64,000 bases of DNA, from contig CAMIKG010000001.1 of the NCBI GenBank assembly GCA_946221915.1, positions 248,001 to 312,000 on the forward strand. Reading direction: 5' to 3'. The stretch is from an uncultured Erwinia sp. (lineage in GTDB: Bacteria; Pseudomonadota; Gammaproteobacteria; Enterobacterales; Enterobacteriaceae). The notes beneath the pieces were generated by a model. It was given only the letters and a program-made list of their open reading frames with translations. It was not told the DNA's origin and made no database searches. Below, one piece after another: positions 1 to 10,435 of this stretch (positions are counted from its first letter, which is position 1; every line of letters starts with the position of its first letter). The position numbers and the translations under genes were made by a program.

Positions 1-3000
1 GCTGTAGCCCGCTTCCAGCAGCGCCACGGTGGCGAGCTGGAAGGTGCTGTTGCGCGTCATTTCTGGCGCCAGCAGCCAGCCACCGGGGCGCAGCAGGCTG
101 GCGATACGCTGCAGCAGACGCGGCACATTATGACTGCGGTGCAGGGCGTTAAACGCCAGCACCAGGTCGTAGTGATGACGGTTGACCTCCTGCTGCGCCA
201 GCGGCTGTTCGCTGTCCAGTACGCTGAAGTGCAGCTGGTGAGAGGCAGATGCGCTGAGACGCGTCTGTGCCTGCTGCACCAGCAGACGTGAGGCGTCGCT
301 GAAGTGATACTCCAGATCCACATCCGCCAGCTGCGCCAGCAGGTCGCGCGTTGCCACGCCGCTGCGGCCGCCCAGCTCCAGGATGCGCGGCGCGCGTCCC
401 AGTTGCTGTGTCAGCTGACGAATCAGCGCCGCCAGCGCATGGTTAATCGGCGCACTGAGCGGGTTGGCCTGCGTCAGCTGTTCCGGCGACAGCGCGTCGT
501 CATCGCTGTAGAACAGTTCCAGCGCGCTGGCCTCGCCGCGCAGAATGCGCAGACGATCGGCTGCGCCGCTTTGCAGACGCACCAGCGCTTCGCGCGGCAG
601 TCCGGCGGCAGCGGCCTGGCTTAACAGCGTCTCCCACTCCGGCGTGCTGCGCTGCGCCAGCTGCTGCCATTGCTGCGCCAGCGTGGTGTAATCAGCGGCT
701 GGATTGAGTGCGGCTTCACCCGCCACGGCCAGCGTATCGGCAATGGCGCGCTCGCCAAGCTGATCGATCAGCGTCCAGAACTGTTGCAGCTCGGCGTTAT
801 GTGGCTGATCGGGCTGCTGCGCCAGCAGAGTGCTGGCCGCGGCGATCAGCTGTGCGCCATCCTGTAAAGCAGGCTCAGCGGTTAACTGCTGGCTCAGGGT
901 TTGCGCTTCGCCAGACAATACCAGCCAGGCGGCGAGGCGTTTTTCGCCGCGCTCGTTGCCGACGGTATCCACCACCGCATCGCGAATCGCCGGATGCTGT
1001 TGCAGTGCGGCTTCGATTTCACCCAGCTCGATACGGTTACCGGCAATTTTCACCTGGTGATCGCGACGGCCAAGGAACTCCAGCGTGCCGTCCGGCCAGT
1101 AACGCGCCAGATCGCCGGTGCGGTACAGCCGTTCGCCGCGATGCTCAATAAAGCTGGCGGCGGTGCGTTCCGCATCGTTTTCATAACCCAGCGCCACACC
1201 GTGACCGGCGATAAACAGGTCGCCGCTGACATAATCCGGGCGGTCGCGCAGCTGGCTGTCCAGCACGTGATACGCCTGGTTAGTCAGCGGATAGCCGTAA
1301 GGGATGCTTTTCCACTGTGGCTGCACCTCGCCGACGATAAACCAGTTCGACCAGATTGACGCTTCGGTCGCGCCGCCCATCGCCACCAGCGTGGCCTCTG
1401 GCGCATGGCTTTTCAGGCGCGCAGGCAGATGCAGCGGAATCCAGTCGCCGCTGAGGAACACGCGGCGCAGGCCCGCCAGCGCCTGCTGATGGTAGTCGGC
1501 TTCCGCCAGCAGCAGGTCAAGCAGGGCGGGAACGGAGTTCCATGTAGTGACATTGTCACTTTTAATCAGATCTAACCAGCGCGCCGGATCGCGCGTTGCC
1601 TCGGCTTCCGGCAGCACCAGCGTGCCGCCTGCGGCGAAGGTGCCGAAGATATCCCACACCGATAAGTCGAACCACAGCGCGGAAAGTCCCAGCACGCTAT
1701 CCTGCGCCGTGACGCCAAAGCGCTGATTAATATCCAGCACCGTATTCACCGCGCCGCGATGGTCAATCAGCACGCCTTTTGGCACCCCGGTGGAGCCGGA
1801 GGTGTAAATCACGTAGGCGGCATCGGTGACCTGACGCGCAATCAGCGGCAGCGTATTGCCGTACTGCGGCTGCGCGGCGTCGACGACAAGGGTCACGAAC
1901 AGCGGTTTAATGCTGTTCGCGTCAGCGGTGTGAGCAGCGGCAGTATTCTGCTGCTGAGCACTGCTGGCGATGTCCGTCAGCTGCGCCTGATACTCCGGCT
2001 GGGTCAGCAGCACGCGGATATCGCTGCCGTGAATAATGGTCTGCAGACGCGCTGCTGGCGTATCGGCGGAGAGCGGCACATAGGCGGCTCCCGCTGCCTG
2101 AATCGCCAGGCAGCTGGCGATTTGCGCCGCGCCTTTATGCATCACCACCGCCACGCGGTCGCCAGGCCTGACCTCTGCGGCCAGCAGCTGTCCGGCAATG
2201 CCCAGACTCCACTCCGCCAGTTGCTGATAACTCCAGCGGCCTTCACTGCTGACCAGCGCGGTTGCGCCTGCCTGTTCAGCGGCACGACGGAAGAACAGGC
2301 CATCCAGCGTCGCGTCGGAAAGCGGCGCGGCGGTGTTGTTGATTGCCTTACGCACCTGCTGCTGCGCGGCCGGTAACAGCGCAGGCAGCGGCTGCTGCCA
2401 CAGACTATCGCTGGCGGCCAGCTTCTCCAGCAGTGTGGCGTAGGCATCAAACATCGCATCCAGCACGCCCGGCTGGAACAGATCGTCCACGGCATCCCAG
2501 TTGTACACCAGCGCGCCATCCTGCTCGCTGGCCTGATGATCGAGCCATACCTGCGGCGTCTGGCTGATGCCATAGATAATCTCGCCCAGCGGACTCGCCG
2601 CCGCGCCTTTGGTCGGGTCGTTAACGCCCAGCTGGCTGGTGAACACCACCGGCATGCCAACCAGCGCCTGCTGCTCACGGCCACGGTTCCATTCGCGTAA
2701 CACATCTACCGCGCTGAAACTGCGGTATTGCAGGCTTTCCAGCACCTCACCATTCACCTGTGAGGCGCGCTCTGCAAAGCTGAGCGGCTGCTGATGATCG
2801 AGCGCCAGCAGGGTCACGGCAGTGAAGTCGCCCACCATGCGTGGCACATCCTCATGCCACGGCAGACGGTCGAAGATGGTCAGATTCAGGCTAAAGGTCG
2901 GCTCGCTGCTCCAGCTGGCCAGCACTTCGGAGAACGCGGCGATCAGCAGTGAAGCAGGCGTGACGTTGTAACGTGAGGCGCGTTCGCGCAGCGTCTGCCA

Positions 3001-6000
3001 CGCGTCAGCTGGCAACGTGCGCTGGCGACGGCTGAACTGCGGATGCACTTGCGTCAGATTCTCCGCCACCAGTGGCAGCTGCGGGGCGGCAGGCAGCGTC
3101 GGCAGACGCTGTAACCACCAGTCGCGATCCTGCTGCCACTGCTCAAGACGCGCGCCTTCGCGGTTGTGCTTCGCCAGCACATAGTCGCGGAAACTGATGC
3201 TGAACGGCTGCAGTCCGGCCTGCTGCAGATCGCCATCGGCGCGATACAGCGCCACCAGTTCATCCCACAGAATCTGGCTGCTGGTAGCGTCATTGATAAG
3301 CATATCAATACTGATATGCAGACGGCTGGCGCCCTGCGGCAGTCGGCTGAGGCGAATATCAAAAAGCGGCCACTGATCGGTTGGCAGCACCTGGTGCGAC
3401 AGCAGCGTGCGCCACTCCGCGCAGTGTTGTTCCACCTCTCCAGCGCTGGCCTGCTGCAGATCGGCGACGGCAATCTGATACTCCGGCACTTCGCGCAATA
3501 CGCGCTGACGGCCATCTTCACCAATCACCAGCCGCAGCGCATCGTGACGTTCAACCAGCAGATTCCAGCAGCGTTGCAGACGGGCGATGTCCACCGCCTG
3601 CGGCGCATCGGCTTCCAGATAAGCGTGGCAGGCGATGCCGCCCAGCGCATAGTGATCCTGTCGGCCAATCCAGTAAGCGTATTGCAGCTCGGTCAGCGGG
3701 AACGGCTCGTAACGATCGTCCGCGTGATGCGTGATGGTCATCTCTGTACTGGCGCTGGCGGGCGCGGCGCTGTCCAGCTGTTCGGTCAGCCAGGCGATCA
3801 GGCGCGCCGGGGTGCTGTGCTCAAACAGCGCTTTCAGCGGGCAGCTGATGCCCAGCTCGCTGTCGCAGCGGCGCGAGAAGTCCATAATCAGAATCGAATC
3901 CATGCCCAGCGCCAGCAGTTCGCTGTCCGGCTGAATCGCATGCGGCGCAATACGCAGGGTGCGCGCCAGCTCGTTGCGCACGAAGTCGTGGATCACCTGA
4001 TGCTGCTCAGCACGGCTCAGCTGGTGCAGGTTACGCGCCTGGATATCCTGTAGCGGCGCGGCTTGCTGCTGTTGCTCCGCCACGCAGCGGCTGAACAGAT
4101 GCACCGGGCTGTAGAGGGCAAACAGCGGCACAAACTTTTGCCAGTCGACTTCCGCCGCCAGCCAGAACGCCGGGAACTGCGCGTCCGCCATATCGGCGCT
4201 GAACAGTTTATCCAGCGTCGCCAGATAACGCGCTGGCGGCTGGCGCTGAATACCGGCCATACGCAGGTACTGCAGCAGGGAATCATCCACTTCTGACATG
4301 CCGCTGCCGCCGCTCCACGGTCCCCAGGAGATGCTGAGGCCCGGCAGGCCAAGGTGGCGACGCTGGCGCATTAAGGCATCCTGCCAGGCGTTAGCCGCGC
4401 CGTAGTGAATTTGCAGGCGCGAACCCCAGACGCCGGAAATGGAGGTAAAGCAGACGAACCACTGCAACGGCAGCTGACGAGAATACTCATCCAGCAGGCG
4501 GGTGCCGGTGATTTTCGCCGCCGCCACCGCCTGATAGTCGTCCCGGGTAATGGTATCCAGCGGGTTAAAACGGCCGACACCGGCGCAGTGGAACACGCCC
4601 GCCAGCGGCTGACCCAGTTCAGCAATACGCGCAAACAGTGCGGCAACGGAAGCAGGCTGGGTAATATCGGTTTCCACGCAGGTGATGGTGATACCCCGGC
4701 TGCGCCAGTGCTGCAGCCACGCCTGCACATTGCGGCGCGGCGCCTGACGGCCAGTGAGCACCAGATGACGTGCGCCGTGGCGCATCAGCCATTCGCTGAT
4801 ATGGCGTCCCAGCGCGCCCCAGGCGCCGACCACTAGCACCGCGGCATCGGCCGCGACGCTGAACTCGCCGCGCGGGCCGAGTGACGCTTCCGCTACCGGC
4901 GTCAGGCACGGATGCAGCCACTGCTGCTGGCGCACGCACAGTGCATCTTCTTCGCCAAAGCAGCTGGCGGCGCGCAGCACCGCGTTCGCTACCTGCCAGA
5001 TGCCGGTCTCGGCTTCCATATCCAGCATCAGCCATTTGCAGGCCGGATACTCAATTGCCAGCGCGCGCGCTGCGCCCCACAGGGCGGCCTGATCGGCATC
5101 GCACGCTGCCTGCTGTGGCGCCTGAGCGTTGCGGGTGATCAGCATCAGACGCAGTGCGCCTTTCAGCTGCTGAATCTGTTGCAGCAGGGCGATCAGCGAC
5201 CAGCTGGCGTCGTCGGCCGGTGGCATAAACAGCGCTACGTCATCCTGCTGCCAGTCGCGTACCAGCTGCTCGGCACTGCGGCAGAACTGCGCATCAACGT
5301 TAATCGCGGCAAAGCTGTCCGCCAGCTGATCGCAGCTGTGTTCATCGCCCAGCAGCCAGTAGCGGCGTTCGTGGGTGGTGGCTGGCGGCGTGTCGATCAC
5401 TTCCCACTGCTGGGTGTACAGCGGCACCACTTCGGCGCTGCTGTGTACCGGCATGGGCTGCAGCGGTAACGGTTCGCGCGGCGCGTCGCCGTCGTAATCC
5501 AGCCAGTAGGTCTGGCGATGGAACGGGTAGCGCGGCAGCTGACGTGGCGACAGCAGCGGGGCGCTGAAGGTGGCGCAATCGGCATCTTCCCAGCGGAAAG
5601 TGGCTCCGGCGAGATAGAGATCGCGCAGCGCTTCGCGCCAGCTGCTGAGCTGGTCACTGTTGCGACGCTGGCTGGCGACGACCGCCACCGGATGCGCCGG
5701 ACGGTTGCTGAGTAACTGACGCTGCGCCAGCGCGGTAAGAATGGCGTGTGGCCCGATCTCCAGCAGGACATCGCACTGCTGTGCGGCCACCGCCAGCGCC
5801 TGGTGGAAACGCACGGCCTGGCGCGCATGCTGCCGCCAGTAGCTGGCGTCAGGGGCATCGCTCAGCGCTTCACCGCTCAGGGTGGAAATCAGGTTAATCG
5901 CTGGCGGCAGGGTGGCTACCTCGCCGCAACTCTGCTGCCACGCATCAAGCATGGGATCGAGCAGCGGCGAGTGGAAGGCGTGCGAAACGGTCAGCGGTCG

Positions 6001-9000
6001 CGCGCTGATGTTATCCTGTTCCAGCTGGCGGCGCAGGGCATCGAGCACCGGCTGCGCCCCAGCCAGTACGCTGTCCTCTTCGCCATTCATCGCGGCAATC
6101 GCCACCTGTGCGGCATCTTCAGCCGTCAGCGAGGCCAGCCGTTGCTCCAGCGCGGCGGCGCTGAGACGTACCGCCAGCATGCCGCCGCCCGCAGGCAGCG
6201 CCTGCATCAGTGCGCCACGGCGCACAATCAGCCGCGCGGCATCGGCCAGCGTCAGGGAACCGGCGATCACCAGCGCGGCGAATTCACCAATCGAGTGACC
6301 GAGCATCACCACCGGCTGTACGCCGTAGCTTTGCCACAGCCGCGCCAGCGCATAGCCGACGGCAAACAGCGCGGGCTGCGTCATTGCGGTCTGATTGAGG
6401 CGTTCGCTGCTATCGGCAAACATCAGCGCCAGCAGCGATTCGCCCAGCCACGGCGCGATGGCCGCTTCGGCCTGATCCAGCGCCGCGCGGAAGGCGGGTT
6501 CACTGTGGTACAGATCGCGCGTCATGCCCGCATACTGCGCGCCCTGGCCGGTAAACATAAAGCCGATGCGCGGCTGAGCATTGACGGCCTCGCCCGGCGT
6601 GGCGTCACGCAATGCGGCCTGCATCTGCTGACGGTCACTGGCGACGATGGCCAGACGCAGTGCGTGGTGTTCTCGCAGTCGCGCCTGGCTGGCGACCAGC
6701 GAGGCCAGCGGCAGCGGGGCGTCCAGCTGTGCGATCCACTGCTGGCGCAGCTGATCCAGCGAATCCGCACTTTGCGCTGACAACAGCAGCAACTGCGGCT
6801 GAGCGTTATCCTCCGCCAGCTCGCTAACGCGTTGTGGCGCCTGTTCCAGCACCACATGCGCCAGCGTACCGGCGAAGCCGTACGAGGTGACGCCTGCACG
6901 GCGCGGCTGGTCGCGCTGCGGCCATGGCTGAGGCTGCAGCGGCAGGCGCGCCGGAATAACATCCAGATTAATCAGCGGATTCAGCTGATTGAGGCCGATA
7001 TGCGGCGGGATCACCCCGTGCTCCAGCGCCAGTACCGCTTTCACCACCCCGGATGCGCCCGCGGCGGCTTCGAGGTGACCGATATTGGTTTTGACCGAAC
7101 CCATCCACAGCGGGTCGGCGGCCTGACGGCCACTGAATACTTCGGCGACAGACTGATACTCAATTGGATCGCCGAGGCGGGTGCCGGTACCGTGCAGTTC
7201 GAGATAATCGATATCATCCGGGCGCAGTCCGGCACGTTGTAAGACACGCTGCAGCAGACGGCGCTGTGCATCGCCATTCGGTGCGGAGAGGCTGCTGCTG
7301 GCGCCATCCTGACGCACCAGGCTGCCACGGATAATTGCGCGGATCGGGTCGCCATCGGCCTGCGCCTGCGACAGCGGTTTCAGCAGGAAGGCGACGCAGC
7401 CTTCGCCGCGCACATAACCGTCGGCGCTGGCGTCAAAGGTTTTACACTGACCATCCAGCGCCAGCATCCCGGCTTTGTGCAGCACTTCGTCCACTTCCGG
7501 CAGCAGCTGCAGCTTGACGCCCGCCGCCAGCGCCATATCGCACTCGCCGAGGCGCAGTGCCTGGCAGGCCATATGCAGCGCACTGTGTGCGGAGGAGCAG
7601 GCGGTATCCACCGCCACTGACGGGCCTTCCCAGCCGTAGAAGTAGGAGAGACGACCGCAGGCGGCGGCGAACGAGTTGCCGGTGCCGTAATAGGCATCGA
7701 GGTGGCTGCTGTCGCCAGTGATAAACGGCAGATGGGCGTAATCGCCGGTACCGATACCGACATACACGCCGACATCCGCGCCTTTCAGCTGTGAAGGGCG
7801 CAGACCGGCATCTTCCAGCGCGTGCCAGCTCACTTCCAGCAGCATTCTTTGCTGCGGGTCGGTATTGATCGCCTCGCGCGGCGACATGCCAAAGAAGGCG
7901 GCATCGAAATCCGCCGGACGATTGAGGAACGCGCCGAAGCCAGGGATCTCATCGTGGTTACGGAAGCGCTCGGCGGGCATCGGACGGATCGCGGAGCCGC
8001 CTGCCATCAGCATCTGCCAGAACTGCTCATCGCTTTGCGCTTCCTCGCCATCGGCGGCGGGCAGGCGGAACGCCATACCCACAATCGCTACTGCTTCATC
8101 GCTGCGCTGAGGCGGCGCGGCGGCGGGCGGTGCGGCGACCGGCTGCTGCAGTGCGGCAATGCGCGCCGCCAGCGCGCTGGCGCTTGGGCTGTCAAACAGT
8201 GCGCTTTCCGGTAAATCAATACGGTAGTGCCGGGTGATTTTCGCCAGCAGGGTGGTTGCGCCCACGGAGTCCAGGCCATAGCTGAACAGCGACTGACGCG
8301 GGTCGATATTGCGCGCGGTGACATTGCCCAGCAGATCCGCCGCCTGCTGGCAGATCCAGCCGATCAGCGCACTGCTTTCCGCAGCGCGATGGTCGCGCTG
8401 CGTCTGTTCATCCCAGATGGTGTGCAGCTCCTGCTGTTGCCAGGCGTCACGCAGCGCACGGCGGCGCACTTTGCCACTGGTGGTGCGCAACAGTGTGCCT
8501 TTGCGGATGGGCACCACGCGCCATACCGCCAGCTGATGCTGTTCGGCGATCGCGGCGCGCACGGCATCCACCAGTTGCTGCATGGCGGTATCGTCGGCGC
8601 GCTGGGCTTCCAGCACCAGCACCAGCCGCTCTTCGCCGTGCTCATCACAGGCAAACGCCGCCGCGCCATCGGCCATTGCCAGCGGGTGGGCGGCGACGGC
8701 GGTGGCTTCGATATCGTTCGGGTAGTGGCATTCGCCGCGCACAATCAAAATGTCTTTCAGGCGGCCGGTAATATATAACTGGCCCTGATGAATAAAGCCC
8801 AAATCGCCGGTGCGCAGATAGTGTCTGCCATGCTGTTTACCCGCCAGCGTGGCGCCGAAGGTTTCCGCGCTTTGCTGTTCGCGTCGCCAGTACCCCTGGG
8901 CGACCGCCGGACCGCTAATCCAGATCTCACCGGTTTCGCCGTCACTGACCGGCTGGTGACTGTCGGGATTGACGATACGCAGATCCTGACCGCCAAATTC

Positions 9001-10149
9001 GTTGCCGCAGCCGACATAGCGGCGCGTATGGTTACTGGCATGTTCGGCGATCACCACCTTGTTGCGCAGCAGTGCCTGTTTATCGATATCCAGATAGCAC
9101 GGTTCCGGCGCGCTGTTGCCGGCGGCGATCAGCGTTGCTTCCGCCAGGCCGTAAGAGGGTTTCAGCGCATCACGACGCAGGCCGCAGGCTTTAAAGCAGT
9201 GCCAGAACGCTTCCAGTTGCTGAGCCGAGACCGGCTCCGCCGACGGCACCACGCTGACAATCGACGACAGATCAAACTGCGCCACGCGCTCCGGCTGCTG
9301 GCTGGCGGCCTCGGTGCAGCGCTGCAGGGCAAAGTTCGGGCAGGGCAGCACCGTGCCACGCTGTTCGCTGGCGATTTCCAGCCAGCGCAGCGGATCTTTG
9401 ACAAAGGCGGCAGGCGGCAGATACACCGCGGTATTGCCGGCCAGCAGCGGCGACAGGATGCCCATAATCAGGCCCAGATCGTGATACAGCGGCAGCCAGC
9501 TCACCACCACGCTGTCAGGCGCGGGCAGGGTCAGGCAGTGCAGAAACTCCAGGTTCGCCAGCAGGTTGCTGTGGCGATTGATTACCCCTTTCGGCTGACC
9601 TGTCGAGCCGGAGGTGTACTGCAGAAACGCGATAGTGTCGCCAGTGATTTCAGGCGCGCGCCAGCGCTGCTGCCAGCTCTCGTCGTCAGCCGCACAGGTG
9701 TCCAGCACCGCCAGCTGATGGCGGGCGGCGAAAGCGGTCAGATCGTCGCCGGAAGCCGTCACGATTTCCGCACCGGTGAGGATCACCGTCGGCTGACAGT
9801 CTTCGGCAATGGCGTCCAGTTTTGCCAGCACGCGTTTCACACGCGCCGGACCGGAAAGGTTAACGGGCACGCCGATAATGCCCGCGTAGAAACACGCCAG
9901 CAGGGTAATCACGTAATCCACGCCAGACGGATACAAAATCAGCGCAGTGCTGCCCGGCGCATACTCCTGCTGCAGCCGGGCGGCTAACGCCCGCGCACGT
10001 GACGCGAGCATCCCAAATGTAACAACCTGTTCACTGCCATCGTGGGCATGAAAACGCAACGCAGGCAACTCACTCTGCTGGCGGGCATAAAACTCAATAC
10101 CGTCAACCAGAGTAGTAAAATCATTCAATCCAGGATGATGCGATGCCAT
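1..10149 (-). CDS. Hybrid FAAL-PKS-NRPS megasynthase (3' end beyond the window)
   Basis: Partial gene: 3,383 codons are open from ATG at 10149 to the window edge with no stop; GAGG lies 11 nt before the start. Order by reading: fatty acyl-AMP ligase (about 10-560), ACP (GLDS, Ser 628), KS (TACSS, Cys 851; 685-1110), AT (GHSIGE, Ser 1286; HAFH motif, so malonyl type), KR (GxxGxxG near 1776, Tyr 1916 in YxxxN), ACP (GMDS, Ser 2085), heterocyclization domain (DxxxxDxxS from Asp 2282), A domain (about 2620-3050), then an MT-like insert. No DH or ER fits between AT and KR. The A-domain pocket read by eye (D,L,W,N,F,S,M,I,W) is close to the cysteine code of yersiniabactin and pyochelin A domains. 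FAAL-ACP-KS-AT-KR-ACP is the layout of micacocidin synthetase MicC, whose iterative PKS builds a 6-alkylsalicylate. Inferred role: load a fatty acid, make an aryl or hydroxyacyl unit and add a thiazoline. The PCP and anything after it lie outside the window. Confidence 0.9.
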   Translation of the reverse strand, partial: MASHHPGLNDFTTLVDGIEFYARQQSELPALRFHAHDGSEQVVTFGMLASRARALAARLQQEYAPGSTALILYPSGVDYVITLLACFYAGIIGVPVNLSGPARVKRVLAKLDAIAEDCQPTVILTGAEIVTASGDDLTAFAARHQLAVLDTCAADDESWQQRWRAPEITGDTIAFLQYTSGSTGQPKGVINRHSNLLANLEFLHCLTLPAPDSVVVSWLPLYHDLGLIMGILSPLLAGNTAVYLPPAAFVKDPLRWLEIASEQRGTVLPCPNFALQRCTEAASQQPERVAQFDLSSIVSVVPSAEPVSAQQLEAFWHCFKACGLRRDALKPSYGLAEATLIAAGNSAPEPCYLDIDKQALLRNKVVIAEHASNHTRRYVGCGNEFGGQDLRIVNPDSHQPVSDGETGEIWISGPAVAQGYWRREQQSAETFGATLAGKQHGRHYLRTGDLGFIHQGQLYITGRLKDILIVRGECHYPNDIEATAVAAHPLAMADGAAAFACDEHGEERLVLVLEAQRADDTAMQQLVDAVRAAIAEQHQLAVWRVVPIRKGTLLRTTSGKVRRRALRDAWQQQELHTIWDEQTQRDHRAAESSALIGWICQQAADLLGNVTARNIDPRQSLFSYGLDSVGATTLLAKITRHYRIDLPESALFDSPSASALAARIAALQQPVAAPPAAAPPQRSDEAVAIVGMAFRLPAADGEEAQSDEQFWQMLMAGGSAIRPMPAERFRNHDEIPGFGAFLNRPADFDAAFFGMSPREAINTDPQQRMLLEVSWHALEDAGLRPSQLKGADVGVYVGIGTGDYAHLPFITGDSSHLDAYYGTGNSFAAACGRLSYFYGWEGPSVAVDTACSSAHSALHMACQALRLGECDMALAAGVKLQLLPEVDEVLHKAGMLALDGQCKTFDASADGYVRGEGCVAFLLKPLSQAQADGDPIRAIIRGSLVRQDGASSSLSAPNGDAQRRLLQRVLQRAGLRPDDIDYLELHGTGTRLGDPIEYQSVAEVFSGRQAADPLWMGSVKTNIGHLEAAAGASGVVKAVLALEHGVIPPHIGLNQLNPLINLDVIPARLPLQPQPWPQRDQPRRAGVTSYGFAGTLAHVVLEQAPQRVSELAEDNAQPQLLLLSAQSADSLDQLRQQWIAQLDAPLPLASLVASQARLREHHALRLAIVASDRQQMQAALRDATPGEAVNAQPRIGFMFTGQGAQYAGMTRDLYHSEPAFRAALDQAEAAIAPWLGESLLALMFADSSERLNQTAMTQPALFAVGYALARLWQSYGVQPVVMLGHSIGEFAALVIAGSLTLADAARLIVRRGALMQALPAGGGMLAVRLSAAALEQRLASLTAEDAAQVAIAAMNGEEDSVLAGAQPVLDALRRQLEQDNISARPLTVSHAFHSPLLDPMLDAWQQSCGEVATLPPAINLISTLSGEALSDAPDASYWRQHARQAVRFHQALAVAAQQCDVLLEIGPHAILTALAQRQLLSNRPAHPVAVVASQRRNSDQLSSWREALRDLYLAGATFRWEDADCATFSAPLLSPRQLPRYPFHRQTYWLDYDGDAPREPLPLQPMPVHSSAEVVPLYTQQWEVIDTPPATTHERRYWLLGDEHSCDQLADSFAAINVDAQFCRSAEQLVRDWQQDDVALFMPPADDASWSLIALLQQIQQLKGALRLMLITRNAQAPQQAACDADQAALWGAARALAIEYPACKWLMLDMEAETGIWQVANAVLRAASCFGEEDALCVRQQQWLHPCLTPVAEASLGPRGEFSVAADAAVLVVGAWGALGRHISEWLMRHGARHLVLTGRQAPRRNVQAWLQHWRSRGITITCVETDITQPASVAALFARIAELGQPLAGVFHCAGVGRFNPLDTITRDDYQAVAAAKITGTRLLDEYSRQLPLQWFVCFTSISGVWGSRLQIHYGAANAWQDALMRQRRHLGLPGLSISWGPWSGGSGMSEVDDSLLQYLRMAGIQRQPPARYLATLDKLFSADMADAQFPAFWLAAEVDWQKFVPLFALYSPVHLFSRCVAEQQQQAAPLQDIQARNLHQLSRAEQHQVIHDFVRNELARTLRIAPHAIQPDSELLALGMDSILIMDFSRRCDSELGISCPLKALFEHSTPARLIAWLTEQLDSAAPASASTEMTITHHADDRYEPFPLTELQYAYWIGRQDHYALGGIACHAYLEADAPQAVDIARLQRCWNLLVERHDALRLVIGEDGRQRVLREVPEYQIAVADLQQASAGEVEQHCAEWRTLLSHQVLPTDQWPLFDIRLSRLPQGASRLHISIDMLINDATSSQILWDELVALYRADGDLQQAGLQPFSISFRDYVLAKHNREGARLEQWQQDRDWWLQRLPTLPAAPQLPLVAENLTQVHPQFSRRQRTLPADAWQTLRERASRYNVTPASLLIAAFSEVLASWSSEPTFSLNLTIFDRLPWHEDVPRMVGDFTAVTLLALDHQQPLSFAERASQVNGEVLESLQYRSFSAVDVLREWNRGREQQALVGMPVVFTSQLGVNDPTKGAAASPLGEIIYGISQTPQVWLDHQASEQDGALVYNWDAVDDLFQPGVLDAMFDAYATLLEKLAASDSLWQQPLPALLPAAQQQVRKAINNTAAPLSDATLDGLFFRRAAEQAGATALVSSEGRWSYQQLAEWSLGIAGQLLAAEVRPGDRVAVVMHKGAAQIASCLAIQAAGAAYVPLSADTPAARLQTIIHGSDIRVLLTQPEYQAQLTDIASSAQQQNTAAAHTADANSIKPLFVTLVVDAAQPQYGNTLPLIARQVTDAAYVIYTSGSTGVPKGVLIDHRGAVNTVLDINQRFGVTAQDSVLGLSALWFDLSVWDIFGTFAAGGTLVLPEAEATRDPARWLDLIKSDNVTTWNSVPALLDLLLAEADYHQQALAGLRRVFLSGDWIPLHLPARLKSHAPEATLVAMGGATEASIWSNWFIVGEVQPQWKSIPYGYPLTNQAYHVLDSQLRDRPDYVSGDLFIAGHGVALGYENDAERTAASFIEHRGERLYRTGDLARYWPDGTLEFLGRRDHQVKIAGNRIELGEIEAALQQHPAIRDAVVDTVGNERGEKRLAAWLVLSGEAQTLSQQLTAEPALQDGAQLIAAASTLLAQQPDQPHNAELQQFWTLIDQLGERAIADTLAVAGEAALNPAADYTTLAQQWQQLAQRSTPEWETLLSQAAAAGLPREALVRLQSGAADRLRILRGEASALELFYSDDDALSPEQLTQANPLSAPINHALAALIRQLTQQLGRAPRILELGGRSGVATRDLLAQLADVDLEYHFSDASRLLVQQAQTRLSASASHQLHFSVLDSEQPLAQQEVNRHHYDLVLAFNALHRSHNVPRLLQRIASLLRPGGWLLAPEMTRNSTFQLATVALLEAGYS

Positions 10150-10251
10150 TTTTACTTAAACCTCAAACAGTTATATGTCTGTGAAATTAAGCATCGCTCA
10201 CGGAGTCCAGTAAAAAAATAAAGCAACCTTGCCTTGTTCGCACAATTCCCG

Positions 10252-10268
10252 GTGGTGAAAGACACCAC
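10252..10268. promoter_or_regulatory. Perfect inverted repeat GTGGTG-N5-CACCAC, possible operator
   Basis: The 6-bp arms GTGGTG and CACCAC are separated by AAAGA, about 100 bp upstream of the megasynthase start. It is too short and lacks a T tract to be a terminator. A dyad between divergent synthetase genes could be an activator operator; AraC-type regulators (YbtA, PchR) control related loci. No regulator gene is visible in the window. Confidence 0.35.
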
Positions 10269-10317
10269 TTTTTATGCTGTTTTTTTCGTCAAACTTTCGC
10301 TTGCCACCGTAATAAAA

Positions 10318-10334
10318 ATAATTATCATTTGCAA
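10318..10334. promoter_or_regulatory. Candidate Fur box
   Basis: The stretch ataattatcatttgcaa contains ATTATC and successive NAT(A/T)AT-like hexamers as in Fur operators, and the ATCATTTGC ending is common in enterobacterial Fur sites. It lies about 100 bp before the NRPS start and 170 bp before the megasynthase start, which suits iron control of a chelator locus. The match is imperfect and was made by eye. Confidence 0.5.
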
Positions 10335-10435
10335 TATCGTTATATAAATAGATGAATTAGAGATATTTACCAGTCGGCGTGAATACGCCGTCAACATCGG
10401 GTAAGGGACGTTGTTGTTGCACAACAGGAGCCACG

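Larger units (their letters stand above)
10150..10435. promoter_or_regulatory. Divergent promoter region of the two synthetase arms
   Basis: This 286-bp, AT-richer gap separates the head-to-head megasynthase and NRPS genes and must hold both promoters. It contains a Fur-like stretch (10318-10334) and a perfect inverted repeat (10252-10268), listed separately. I see no ORF and no convincing sigma-70 pair. An in-frame upstream GTG at 10379 lacks a Shine-Dalgarno sequence. Confidence 0.7.

Noticed and set aside
10379..10435. Upstream start extending the PchF-like synthetase by 19 codons
   Set aside because: No ribosome-binding site precedes it, whereas the GTG at 10436 has AGGAG at 5 nt and gives the usual family length.
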